This document shows, piece by piece, positions 9,248 through 17,494 of a stretch of 64,000 bases of DNA (within the stretch, counting starts at the first letter, position 1; every line of letters begins with the position of its first letter). A program made the position numbers and the translations under genes. The notes under the pieces were generated by a model. It was not told where the DNA came from and did no database searches. It saw only the letters and a program-made list of their open reading frames with translations. Origin of the DNA: Planctomycetota bacterium (GTDB lineage: Bacteria; Planctomycetota; UBA1135; GCA-002686595); contig JACKHV010000004.1 of NCBI GenBank assembly GCA_020638835.1, positions 248,001 to 312,000 of the forward strand. Direction: 5' to 3'.

Positions 9248-10894
9248 ATGAAACAACGACTGCTACAGATCCTCGACCAAGTGCTCGCCGCCAGCGCGGC
9301 GACGAAGGTCACGATCGTCTCCGCGCTCTTGGTCCTGGCCGCGCTCGTCGGATTCGCGAGCTGGCGCGCCAGCATCCCGCACTTCGTGCTGCTCGAGAGC
9401 GGGCTCGACGCAACGCAGGCTTCGCTGCTCGAAGCGGCGCTCGCCGGCGACGGCATCCGCTACGAGATCTCGCAGCCACCCGGCCCCTACGTGGTCCGCG
9501 TGGACGAGTCCGAGATCTACGCGGCGCGCAACGCCGCGGCCCTCGCGGGCTTCCGCACCCCGACACCCAAGGGAGTGAACCCGGGCGCGAACGGCGCGAG
9601 CAACGTCTTCCTCGCCGGCTCCGAGCGCGCGCAGATGATCGCGAAGCGCCAGTGGCAGGAGATGGAGAAGCAGCTCGAAGCCTTCGACTTCGTCTCCGTC
9701 GCGAACGTGCAAGGTCAGAGCCAGGGCTCGGGTCTGCTGCGTCGCCCCGGTGAAGACACGTACTCGGTCGTGCTCCAGGTCCGCGGCGGACGCCAGCTGA
9801 CCTTCGGCGAGGGCTCGATCGTCGCGCAGATCGTCGCGCACGGCTTCGGCACCTCCGCCGAGAACGTGGTCGTCACCGACCAGAACGGACACATGGCTTG
9901 GACGGGCGGTCCCGACGACTCCGCCATCGGCGGCACGAAGGACATCTTCCGCTACAAGCAGGAGGAGGACCGCTACCGCACCCGCGTCATGCAGGAGTAC
10001 TTCGACAAGGTCTACGGCGTCGGCCTGGTGCAGGCGCTCGTCACGACCGAGTGGTCGTCCGACCTCGTCGAGAAGTTCTCCGAGAAGCCCGGCAAGGGCG
10101 TCACGATCAGCAAGACGAGCGAGGAATCGTCGAGCCCGGTCGGCTCGAGCTCCGTCGGCGGCGTAGCCGGCCTCGGCTCGAACCTGCAGGACTTCGGCAA
10201 CGGCAACGCCGGTCTGCCGTCTTCGCAGAGCGCCTCGATCAGCGCGCCCACCGGGCCCGAGGCGAAGACCAAGTCCTCCACCGAACGCAACGCGGTCGGC
10301 ATGGAACTCGAGCGGCGCGTCGCCAGCTCGCCGGTGCTGACCCGCATCGACGTCGCGGTGACGATCGACACCAGCCTCGCCGCTCTCAAGGAAGACATCG
10401 AAGCTTCGGCCAACGCGATGGTCCCGATCGACGAGGGCCAGCGCAGCAGCATCGGCCGCGTCGTGGTGCGCGTCGCGAAGATGGCGGACATCTTGCGCGA
10501 CGAGCAGGGCAACCCCCTGCCCCCCGCCGAGGAAGAACCGCTCGAAGGCACCGATCCGATGATCGAGATGGCGCTCGAGTACGGCGTGGAAGCCATCGCC
10601 GCGATCGCCTTCCTGTTCGTGTTGTTGCGCAGCCTGAAGGGTATGCGTTCGACGATTGCCGAGGCCAGCCAAGTCGTGGTGCGCAAGGAGCCCGTCGCGA
10701 CGAAGGTCACGCTCGGCGAAGGCGGCGGACTGATCGCCACTACCGAGGACGGTGAAGCGATCACCGACCGCGAGATCGACCTCGAGGCCGTCGCGCGCGC
10801 GCAGATCGAGGAGCTCCTGCGCAGCGATCCGGAACGCATCAGCGAGATCCTCACGCGTTGGGCCGCCGGTGAGACCGTCAAGGTCGGAGCCTGA
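9248..10894 (+). CDS. fliF: Flagellar MS-ring protein FliF
   Basis: The protein has 548 residues, a usual length. Membrane helices lie near the N-terminus (about 20-42, TIVSALLVLAALVGFASW) and near 445-468 (AIAAIAFLFVLLRSL). The periplasmic ring-building domains between them show the YscJ/FliF pattern (LLESGLDATQASLLEAALAGDGI; ERAQMIAKRQWQEMEKQLEAF). The cytoplasmic tail ends in QIEELLRSDPERISEILTRW, the FliG-binding motif. A Gly/Ser-rich linker (about 290-345) interrupts the second ring domain. FliF is the first assembled part of the basal body. fliG follows after 2 bases. Confidence 0.96.
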   Translation: MKQRLLQILDQVLAASAATKVTIVSALLVLAALVGFASWRASIPHFVLLESGLDATQASLLEAALAGDGIRYEISQPPGPYVVRVDESEIYAARNAAALAGFRTPTPKGVNPGANGASNVFLAGSERAQMIAKRQWQEMEKQLEAFDFVSVANVQGQSQGSGLLRRPGEDTYSVVLQVRGGRQLTFGEGSIVAQIVAHGFGTSAENVVVTDQNGHMAWTGGPDDSAIGGTKDIFRYKQEEDRYRTRVMQEYFDKVYGVGLVQALVTTEWSSDLVEKFSEKPGKGVTISKTSEESSSPVGSSSVGGVAGLGSNLQDFGNGNAGLPSSQSASISAPTGPEAKTKSSTERNAVGMELERRVASSPVLTRIDVAVTIDTSLAALKEDIEASANAMVPIDEGQRSSIGRVVVRVAKMADILRDEQGNPLPPAEEEPLEGTDPMIEMALEYGVEAIAAIAFLFVLLRSLKGMRSTIAEASQVVVRKEPVATKVTLGEGGGLIATTEDGEAITDREIDLEAVARAQIEELLRSDPERISEILTRWAAGETVKVGA

Positions 10895-10896
10895 TC

Positions 10897-11928
10897 ATGG
10901 AGAAGCAGAAAGCCCCCAAGGTGCACTCCGGCGCCGCGCGCGCCGCAGCGTTCCTGCTCAGCATCGACCGTCACTACGCGCAGAACGTGATCAAGCACCT
11001 CGACGAGTCCGTCGTCGGCGAGGTCGCCGCGGCGATGACCGAGATCGGTGACGACTTCACGGCCTCCACGGAGATCGACAAGCTCTACCGCGACATGGTG
11101 ATCGCCATCAACGCCAAGAAGGGCGTGAAGGCCGCCGGTCAGAAGGAGCTGAAGGTGATGCTCAACTCCGCCTTCGGCGACGAGAAGGGTCAAGCCGTGC
11201 TCGACTCGATCCACCAGCGCCGCATGCACGAGCGCCCGTTCATGTACGTCGAGGCCTTCCCCGCCGAGATGGTCAGCACGGTGCTCGTCGACGAGCCGGC
11301 TTCCGCGGTCGCCCTCGTGCTCACGCACGTCGATCCGGGCCTCGCGGCGGGAGTGATCTCGACCTTCGAGGACGAGTTCGCGCTCGAAGTCGTCACGCGC
11401 ATGGCCACCGTCGTGCCCCCGGGCATCGAGACGCTGCACACGATCGCGGCGCAGCTCGTCGAGAAGCTGGAGAGCGGCCGCGGCAAGACCGTCGTCGTCG
11501 ACCCCAGCCTGCGCCTCAAGACGATCGCGGAGATGCTGCACTTCACGACTGCCGACACCGAGCGCGCGCTGCTCGACGCGCTCGAGGGCGAGGACGACGA
11601 GATGGCCGGTGAGATCCGCGAGTACATGTTCACGTGGGCGAACCTCGCCGACGTCGACAAGCGTTCGATGCAGAAGATCCTGGCCTCCGTCGACACGCGC
11701 ACGCTGGCGATCGCGCTGAAGGCGTGCCCGGCCGACGTCGAGGACAACGTGATCGGCAACCTGTCCGAGCGCGTCAAGGAGATGGTCATCGAGGAACGCG
11801 AGCTCGCCGGCCCCGTGCCGATGCCCGAGGTCAGCGCTGCCCGCGGGGAAGTCCTGAAGGGCGTCCACGCGCTGATCGACTCCCGCGAGTACCAGCCGAT
11901 GCGCGGCGGAGAGGACCTGGTCAGCTGA
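10897..11928 (+). CDS. fliG: Flagellar motor switch protein FliG
   Basis: The protein has 343 residues, near the usual 330-345. The N-terminal domain (AAAFLLSIDRHYAQNVIKHL) binds FliF; the middle domain carries LTHVDPGLAAGVISTFEDEFALEVVTRMA, equivalent to the helical repeat of other FliG proteins; the C-terminal motor domain is conserved (EYMFTWANLADVDKRSMQKIL ... LAIALKACPADVEDNVIGNLSERVKEMV). The C-terminal charged helix is the torque-generating contact with MotA. It is tightly packed between fliF and fliH. Confidence 0.96.
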   Translation: MEKQKAPKVHSGAARAAAFLLSIDRHYAQNVIKHLDESVVGEVAAAMTEIGDDFTASTEIDKLYRDMVIAINAKKGVKAAGQKELKVMLNSAFGDEKGQAVLDSIHQRRMHERPFMYVEAFPAEMVSTVLVDEPASAVALVLTHVDPGLAAGVISTFEDEFALEVVTRMATVVPPGIETLHTIAAQLVEKLESGRGKTVVVDPSLRLKTIAEMLHFTTADTERALLDALEGEDDEMAGEIREYMFTWANLADVDKRSMQKILASVDTRTLAIALKACPADVEDNVIGNLSERVKEMVIEERELAGPVPMPEVSAARGEVLKGVHALIDSREYQPMRGGEDLVS

Positions 11929-11929
11929 G

Positions 11930-12481
11930 ATGAACAACCTCCGTCTGCACACCGACCACATCCCGCGCGCGGCGCGCATCGTCGAGCTCGAGCTCGACGC
12001 GTACCGCGACGGAGCACGGGCCGAGGAGCTCGCCGCCGCCGAGGCACGTGGCCGCGCCGCAGGTCGCGCAGAAGCGCTCGATGGCGCCAGCGCGTTGCTC
12101 GCGGCCGCCGCCGAGCGCTACGACCGCGAACGACGCGAGCTCTCCGAGCAGGCCGGCAAGGTCGCTGCGGAGCTCTCGGTCGAGATCGTGCGCCAGCTGC
12201 TGCGCGTGGAAGTGCCCAAGGGTAACTACGACATCGAGACGATCGTCCGCGAGGTGATCTCGCAGGGCGACACCGGCTACGGCAAGCACGTGATCCATGT
12301 GAACCCCGCCGACGCCGAGCGCCTCGCCGACATCCCCTTCCGCGCCGGCACGACGGTCGAATCCGACCCCGACGTGCGCTTGTGCGACGTGCGGCTCGAG
12401 ACTCCGCAGGGCGTGCTCGTGCGTCAACTCGACGCGTGCCTGCGCGAGATTCGTGAGCGCCTGAGCGAGGACGTCGCGTGA
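11930..12481 (+). CDS. fliH: Flagellar assembly protein FliH
   Basis: The protein has 183 residues. An Ala/Glu/Arg-rich helical N-half (EARGRAAGRAEALDGASALLAAA, with GxxxG-like spacing) is followed by the FliH/YscL C-domain (LSVEIVRQLLRVEV...VIHVNPADAERL...DVRLCDVRLETPQGVL). FliH is the peripheral stalk that regulates the export ATPase FliI. One base separates it from fliG, and its TGA overlaps the GTG start of fliI. Confidence 0.88.
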   Translation: MNNLRLHTDHIPRAARIVELELDAYRDGARAEELAAAEARGRAAGRAEALDGASALLAAAAERYDRERRELSEQAGKVAAELSVEIVRQLLRVEVPKGNYDIETIVREVISQGDTGYGKHVIHVNPADAERLADIPFRAGTTVESDPDVRLCDVRLETPQGVLVRQLDACLREIRERLSEDVA

Positions 12482-13818
12482 ACCTCGAGAGCCTGCAGAG
12501 CGCGCGCGTGCAGGAGCACCTGCGCAAGGGAGGCCAAGCGGTCTTCCACGGCCGCGTCGACATCGTCTCCGGCGTGCTGGTCGAGGCGATCGGTGTCCCC
12601 GCCGCGCTCGGCGAGATGTGCCGCATCCACCGCGGCTCGCAAGGTCACGTCGACGCGGAAGTCGTCGGCTTCCGCAACGGCTCGACGCTGTTGATGCCGC
12701 ACGGCGACCTCGACGGCGTCGCGCCGCGCCAGCTCGTGACGAGCCTCGGCCGCTCGTTCTCCGTTCCGTGCACCGACCAACTGCTCGGCCGCGTGGTCGA
12801 CGGCTACGGACGCCCGATCGACGGCGGCCTGGAGATCACTTCGCGCAACCAACGCGCTGTGCGCCAGCCCGCGCCGGGTCCGCTCAGCCGCACGCCGATC
12901 GACGAACCGCTGCAGACCGGCGTGCGCGTCATCGACGGTCTGATGACGGTAGGTCGCGGCCAGCGCATGGGCATCTTCGCCGGCTCCGGCGTCGGCAAGT
13001 CCTCGCTGCTCGGTCAGATCACGCGCGGCACGGACGCCGACGTCGTCGTCTGCTGCCTGGTCGGCGAGCGCGGCCGCGAGGTGCAGGACTTCGTACACGA
13101 GGTGCTCGGACGCGAGGGCTCGTCGAGGGCCGTGATGGTCGTCGCGACTTCTGATCGCGCGCCGATCGAGCGCTACCTCGCGCCCTTCGTCGCCGTCACG
13201 ATCGCCGAACACTTCCGCGACCAGGGCAAGAACGTGCTCCTGCTGATGGACTCGGTCACGCGCTTCGCCGGTGCCTGCCGCGAGATCGGTCTCGCCGCGG
13301 GCGAGCCGCCTACCGTACGTGGTTATCCGCCGAGCTTCTTCGCGACCGTTCCCAAGCTCGTCGAGCGCATGGGCCGCGCGAACGGCGGCAGCATCACCGG
13401 TCTGTTGACCGTGCTGCTCGACGGCGACGACCCGAACGAACCCGTCGCGGACACGCTGCGCGGCTTGCTCGACGGTCACGTCTTCCTGTCGCGCGAGATG
13501 GCTTCGTCCGGCCACTTCCCGGCGGTCGACGTCCTGCACAGCCTCTCGCGACTGATGTCGACTCTCGCGTCGTCCGAACACCAAGCCCGCGCGCTGTCGG
13601 TGCGCGAGTCGCTGTCGGCTTGGCGCGACGGTCGCGATCTCGTCGAGATCGGCGCATACAAGCCGGGCAGCAACGCGAAGCTCGACCGCGCGATCCAGCG
13701 CATGCCGATCATCGAGACCTTCCTGAAGCAGACGCCGACGGAGCTCAATGCCTTCGACGAGACGCTCGAGCTGCTCGGCCTCGTCACCGGTGACGCCCTG
13801 ACCGGAGGCACGGCGTGA
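12478..13818 (+). CDS. fliI: Flagellar export ATPase FliI
   Basis: The protein has 446 residues and a GTG start in a GTGA overlap with fliH. Walker A is GIFAGSGVGKSSLLG and the Walker B region is VLLLMDSVTRFAGACREIGLAAGEPP, the F1-beta-like signature of type III export ATPases; the product ends with the usual C-terminal helical domain. It energises substrate unloading at the export gate together with FliH and FliJ. The gate genes flhAB and fliPQR are not in this window. Confidence 0.97.
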   Translation: MNLESLQSARVQEHLRKGGQAVFHGRVDIVSGVLVEAIGVPAALGEMCRIHRGSQGHVDAEVVGFRNGSTLLMPHGDLDGVAPRQLVTSLGRSFSVPCTDQLLGRVVDGYGRPIDGGLEITSRNQRAVRQPAPGPLSRTPIDEPLQTGVRVIDGLMTVGRGQRMGIFAGSGVGKSSLLGQITRGTDADVVVCCLVGERGREVQDFVHEVLGREGSSRAVMVVATSDRAPIERYLAPFVAVTIAEHFRDQGKNVLLLMDSVTRFAGACREIGLAAGEPPTVRGYPPSFFATVPKLVERMGRANGGSITGLLTVLLDGDDPNEPVADTLRGLLDGHVFLSREMASSGHFPAVDVLHSLSRLMSTLASSEHQARALSVRESLSAWRDGRDLVEIGAYKPGSNAKLDRAIQRMPIIETFLKQTPTELNAFDETLELLGLVTGDALTGGTA

Positions 13819-14261
13819 AGCGCTTCCAGTTCCGACTCGCGCGGCTCTTCAAGGTCCGCGAGATCCAGGAAGAGATCGCGCGCGGCGAGTGGCAAGCCGC
13901 AGAGGACCTCGCGCGGCGCGCCGAACAGCGCGTACACGAGATCCTGCAGCTCGTCGCCGAGACGAACGCTTCGCTGCGCGAGCTGCAAGCGTCGGAACAG
14001 CTCTCCAGCACCGAAGTCCTAGCGCTCCAAGACCTGCTCGAGCGCGTGACGCGCACGCTGGCCGGCGCCCGGCGCCAAGCCGCCGAACTGCGCGCTGCCG
14101 CCGAGCGCGCGCGTGAACCGTGGACCGCCCTGCGCGTCGAGCTCGAAGGCCTCGGACGACTCGAACAGCGTGCGCGCGACGCGCACCGCACCGAACTCAC
14201 CCGCGTCGAGAACGCGGAACTCGACCAGATCGCCCTGGAGCGCGCGGCGCGCGGGGCCTGA
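13815..14261 (+). CDS. fliJ: Flagellar export protein FliJ
   Basis: The protein has 148 residues and is almost entirely coiled coil, beginning KRFQFRLARLFKVREIQEEIARGEWQ, the typical FliJ N-terminus. The GTG start overlaps the fliI stop (GTGA). FliJ is the central stalk of the export ATPase and recycles chaperones. A relation by position (directly after fliI) and by length supports the call. Confidence 0.9.
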   Translation: MKRFQFRLARLFKVREIQEEIARGEWQAAEDLARRAEQRVHEILQLVAETNASLRELQASEQLSSTEVLALQDLLERVTRTLAGARRQAAELRAAAERAREPWTALRVELEGLGRLEQRARDAHRTELTRVENAELDQIALERAARGA

Positions 14262-14281
14262 ACACCGAACCTCCTCTCACC

Positions 14282-14995
14282 ATGAACAAGATCCTCCAGT
14301 ACGTCGGTATCGGATTCTGCGCGCTGCTGCTCTTCGGCGGCGCCTTCCTCGGCTTCGCGAAGCTCTCGGGCGCTCCCATGCACACGCTCCCGGTGCTCGG
14401 TGGCTTCTTCCAGGCTCCGGACGAATACGCCGCGCTGGTCGACTCCGACACACGTGCCGACCGCGACAGCGTGAAGCGCAGCGTCGAGGAAGAGGTGCAA
14501 GTGGGTGCCAGCGTTCTCGGTGCCTTCGTGCTGCCGTCGCCCTACACCTCCGAGCAGATCAAGGACCTCGAGATGCTGCTCAAGAGCAAGCTGCGCGAGG
14601 CACAGCTCGAACTCGACCGCATGAGCCTGCGCCGGCTCGAGCTGGACGAACGCGAGGCCGCGCTGCAAGACCGCTGGGGCGAGCTGCAAGAACTGCGCAG
14701 CACGCTCGAGCGCTTCGAAGAAGACCTGAACCAACGCTCCGCCGAGATCGAGCGCGACGAAGCCGCTCGCTCGGAGAAGGAAGTCGCCGCGCTCCAGGAC
14801 CTGGCCAAGGTCTTCGAGGAGGGCGAGCCGGAGGAGCTCGTGAACAAGCTGCAGGCCTACGGCGAGGAGGACGCGGCCAAGCTGCTCGCACAGATGGACG
14901 TCGAGCGCGTCGCCGAGTTGCTGCGCGCGATGGACGAGGAGAACTACGTGCGCTTCTCGAAGGCCTACACGGCCGAGCAGCTGCGCAAGGAGTAG
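14282..14995 (+). CDS. MotE-like membrane coiled-coil protein
   Basis: The protein has 237 residues. An N-terminal membrane helix (about 5-27, YVGIGFCALLLFGGAFLGFA) is followed by a long coiled coil (about 85-165, EMLLKSKLREAQLELDRMSLRRL) and a C-terminal segment LVNKLQAYGEEDAAKLLAQMDVERVAELLRAM resembling the MgtE N-terminal/MotE fold (two repeats with AAKLLAQMD and AELLRAMD). MotE-type proteins are periplasmic chaperones or motor accessories and are often coded next to fliJ. The start ATG at 14282 places the membrane helix at the N-terminus. It is the last gene before a strong terminator. Confidence 0.75.
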   Translation: MNKILQYVGIGFCALLLFGGAFLGFAKLSGAPMHTLPVLGGFFQAPDEYAALVDSDTRADRDSVKRSVEEEVQVGASVLGAFVLPSPYTSEQIKDLEMLLKSKLREAQLELDRMSLRRLELDEREAALQDRWGELQELRSTLERFEEDLNQRSAEIERDEAARSEKEVAALQDLAKVFEEGEPEELVNKLQAYGEEDAAKLLAQMDVERVAELLRAMDEENYVRFSKAYTAEQLRKE

Positions 14996-15006
14996 CGAAT
15001 CGCGCA

Positions 15007-15041
15007 GGTCCTCCCGCCGTGCCGCGGGGGGGCCTTCTTTT
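15007..15041 (+). terminator. Rho-independent terminator of flagellar operon 1
   Basis: An 11-bp stem, with arms at 15007-15017 and 15024-15034 (GGTCCTCCCGC pairing GCGGGGGGGCC, one or two G-T pairs) and a 6-base loop, is followed directly by TTCTTTT. It lies 12 bases after the MotE-like stop and before the motA promoter, separating the two transcripts. Confidence 0.85.
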
Positions 15042-15137
15042 CCGGTCCGCGGGCGACGAGAGGGCCCGCGGGCGTCCCACGAGGGCCGCCGCCGACTTCG
15101 GGGGGCGGCCCAAGTTCTTGCAAGAGCTGGAGTTACA

Positions 15138-15160
15138 GCCGGAAGGAAGTCCTTTCCGGC
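15138..15160. promoter_or_regulatory. GGAA/TTCC dyad upstream of the motA promoter
   Basis: Perfect 7-base arms GCCGGAA (15138-15144) and TTCCGGC (15154-15160) frame an inner GGAA-N5-TTCC dyad (15145-15157). The same GGAA-N5-TTCC pattern occurs in pairs upstream of the sigma-54 promoters at 38065 and 41895. It is a candidate binding site of a flagellar regulator, or possibly a hairpin; it abuts the -35 region of the next feature. Confidence 0.45.
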
Positions 15161-15161
15161 A

Positions 15162-15189
15162 TCAAGCTCCGGGGCGGTCCCGCCGATAA
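15162..15189 (+). promoter_or_regulatory. Sigma-28 (FliA-type) promoter of motA
   Basis: The -10 element GCCGATAA (15182-15189) is a perfect match to the FliA consensus. TCAAGCTC at 15162-15169 matches the -35 consensus TAAAGTTT at five of eight positions and lies 12 bases before it (consensus 11). It is 42 bases before the motA ATG. The promoter indicates that the stator and switch genes are late-class genes. Confidence 0.75.
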
Positions 15190-15231
15190 GAGACGCAACA
15201 CCCAGGGCCTCCCCTCCTGGGCTCCCCACCC

Positions 15232-15999
15232 ATGGACCTCGCAACGATCATCGGAACCCTTCTCTGCTTCGGCATGGTGCTCTTCGCCATGGCGTCGGGG
15301 GACGGCGGACTCGGCATCTTCATCCACGGCCCGTCGCTCGTGCTCGTCGCGGGCGGCACGATCGCCGTGACGCTGATGGCCTTCCCCATGGAGGAGGTCA
15401 AGTCGATCATCAAGGTGATGCTCGTCACCGCCTTCAACAAGACGAGCACCCCGCCGCAGGAGATCGAGCGCATCGTCGACTACGCGAACCTGGCGCGGCG
15501 CGAGGGACTGCTCGCGCTCGAGTCCAAGCTCAAGGAAGTCGACGACCAGTTCTTCGCGAAGGGGATCCAGCTCGTCATCGACGGCTTCGGCGCGGAGACG
15601 GTTCGAGACATCATGGACCTCGAGGCGGAGTGGCAGCGTCAACGCCACTCGGTCGGCAAGACGATCTTCGACCAGATGGGCGCCTTCGCGCCCGCCTTCG
15701 GCATGATCGGGACGCTCGTCGGTCTGGTGCAGATGCTCCAGAACCTCTCCGATCCCTCGTCGATCGGCGCGGGCATGGCGACCGCTCTGCTCACGACGCT
15801 CTACGGCGCCATGGCGTCGAACATGATCTTCCTGCCGCTCGCCGGCAAGCTCGACGTGCGCGCCAAGCGCGAAGCGTTGCTCCGCGACCTGATGATCGAG
15901 GGCATCGTCGCGATCCAGTCCGGCGAGAAGCCGGCGTTGATCAAGGAGAAGCTCAAGGGCTTCTTGGCGCCCAGCGCCCGGGAGGCGGTCGCCGTCTGA
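15232..15999 (+). CDS. motA: Flagellar stator protein MotA
   Basis: The protein has 255 residues with four membrane helices (two near the N-terminus, ATIIGTLLCFGMVLFAM and GPSLVLVAGGTIAVTLM; two near 150-200, APAFGMIGTLVGLVQML and MATALLTTLYGAMASNMIFLPLAGKL). The cytoplasmic loop between helices 2 and 3 contacts FliG. The GMIGTLVGLVQML and ALLTTLYGA motifs are MotA/PomA signatures. It is followed by two different motB genes, which is unusual. Confidence 0.95.
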   Translation: MDLATIIGTLLCFGMVLFAMASGDGGLGIFIHGPSLVLVAGGTIAVTLMAFPMEEVKSIIKVMLVTAFNKTSTPPQEIERIVDYANLARREGLLALESKLKEVDDQFFAKGIQLVIDGFGAETVRDIMDLEAEWQRQRHSVGKTIFDQMGAFAPAFGMIGTLVGLVQMLQNLSDPSSIGAGMATALLTTLYGAMASNMIFLPLAGKLDVRAKREALLRDLMIEGIVAIQSGEKPALIKEKLKGFLAPSAREAVAV

Positions 16000-16014
16000 G
16001 GCCGGCCGTTCGCC

Positions 16015-16794
16015 ATGGCGAAGAAGAAGCGCAACGAGGAAGCGGCTCCGCAGGGAGCACCCGACTGGATCGTGACCTTCGCGGACATGATCTCGCTGCT
16101 CGTGACCTTCTTCATCCTGATGATGACCTTCTCGAGCCTCGAGACGTACGACGCGTTCAACATCACGCGCGACATCATGGGGACGACCGGCGTGCTGACC
16201 GGGTCGCAGGGCACGTCCGCCGTGTCTCCTCCGGAGGTCGACCTGATGAGCGCCATGGACGCGATGCGCGGCGCCTCGACGGTACACACGCGCCCGACGA
16301 ACGAGCTCCAGCAGAACCTCGAGGCGATGGGTCAGCTGCAGACCGAGGAGTACCAGCCGATCGACCTCAAGGAGGTGCGCGACGGTCTCGTCATCACCTT
16401 CGACGAGCGCGCGTGCTTCGCGCCCGGTTCGACGCAGCTCACGCCCTACCTGCGGGAGGCTTTGAAGGAGCTCTCGCTCGTGCTCGAGCATTACGCCTTC
16501 CTGGTCTCCGTCGAAGGACACACCGACGGCGAGTTCAAGGCGACGCCGCGCTATCCCACGGCCGAGGCTCTCGGCGCGGCGCGTGCTGCCGAGGCCGCGC
16601 GCTGGATGGTCAGCCAGTCCTCGCTCTCCCCGATGATGGTGCAAGTCGCTACGCACGGCATGTCGGATCCGATCGCCCCGAACGACGACGTCGACGGGCG
16701 CGAGCTGAACCGCCGCGTCGAGCTGCGCTTGCTCTCGATGTCCCGCACGCGCAGCGCGCAGGTCGAGACGCTCGAAGGGAACGGTGAGCGCTGA
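16015..16794 (+). CDS. motB: Stator protein MotB/PomB, copy 1
   Basis: The protein has 259 residues. The single membrane helix near the N-terminus contains the ion-carrying Asp24 (VTFADMISLLVTFFILMMTF), followed by a plug/linker and an OmpA-like peptidoglycan-binding domain with VEGHTDGEF and the ELNRRVELRL motif (NRRVE). It anchors the stator to the wall. The FADM...TFF pattern with few bulky residues is PomB-like, so sodium coupling is possible. The stop overlaps the start of the second motB (TGATG). Confidence 0.93.
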   Translation: MAKKKRNEEAAPQGAPDWIVTFADMISLLVTFFILMMTFSSLETYDAFNITRDIMGTTGVLTGSQGTSAVSPPEVDLMSAMDAMRGASTVHTRPTNELQQNLEAMGQLQTEEYQPIDLKEVRDGLVITFDERACFAPGSTQLTPYLREALKELSLVLEHYAFLVSVEGHTDGEFKATPRYPTAEALGAARAAEAARWMVSQSSLSPMMVQVATHGMSDPIAPNDDVDGRELNRRVELRLLSMSRTRSAQVETLEGNGER

Positions 16795-17489
16795 TGGGCG
16801 AGTTCGTCGAGGAACCGAAGAAGGGTCCGCCCGCGTACATGGTGTCCTTCGCGGACATGATGACGCTGATCCTGACCTTCTTCATCCTGCTCGTCTCGAT
16901 GTCGAAGGAGCAGAACTACGGACTGATGGCCAAGGGCGTCGGTTCGTTCATCGTCGCGCTGCAGTCGCACGGCCTCTCGGGCGTGATGTCGGGCACCGAC
17001 CAGTCCTCGGTCTTCGAGGAAGTCCGCCGGAAGTTCAACCTCCCGCCCGAGCCGGACGCGAGCCGTCGGACCAACCACGACAACGCGTCGAGGTACGAAC
17101 TGATGCGCGCGGAAGACCTGCAGTCACTGACTCCGCACGACGAAGTCCCCTTCCCGTCGGTCGCGCGCTTCGAACCGGGCTCCGCGGTGTTGACGGAAGC
17201 GAGCCGCAGCTACATCGACGGCATGGCCGGCTCGCTCGAGCCGCATCGCAGCCAGTTGTTGTGGATCGAGGGGCACGCCGACGACGCCGCAAGCGGCACC
17301 GAGAACGACAACGTCGTGCTCGCGATCCTGCGCGCGCGCGCGGTGCGAGAGTATCTGATCGAAGCCCACGGGTTCGCCCCCTCGCGAGTCCTCGCGCGCG
17401 GTTGGTTCCGTGAAGTCGAACAAGACGTGACGCGCACCCGCGCGGTCGACGCACGCCTCATTACTCCCCGCCACGACAGGGGGAACTGA
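16794..17489 (+). CDS. Stator protein MotB-like, copy 2 with altered OmpA motif
   Basis: The protein has 231 residues. The membrane helix with Asp21 (VSFADMMTLILTFFILLVSM) is intact. The OmpA-like domain keeps IEGHADD but has RAVDARL where NRRVEI is expected, so binding to peptidoglycan may differ. It is clearly divergent from copy 1 (not a recent duplication) and overlaps it by one base. The arrangement suggests a MotA ring around a MotB1/MotB2 heterodimer, or two alternative stators sharing one MotA. Confidence 0.88.
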   Translation: MGEFVEEPKKGPPAYMVSFADMMTLILTFFILLVSMSKEQNYGLMAKGVGSFIVALQSHGLSGVMSGTDQSSVFEEVRRKFNLPPEPDASRRTNHDNASRYELMRAEDLQSLTPHDEVPFPSVARFEPGSAVLTEASRSYIDGMAGSLEPHRSQLLWIEGHADDAASGTENDNVVLAILRARAVREYLIEAHGFAPSRVLARGWFREVEQDVTRTRAVDARLITPRHDRGN

Positions 17490-17494
17490 ACGCC

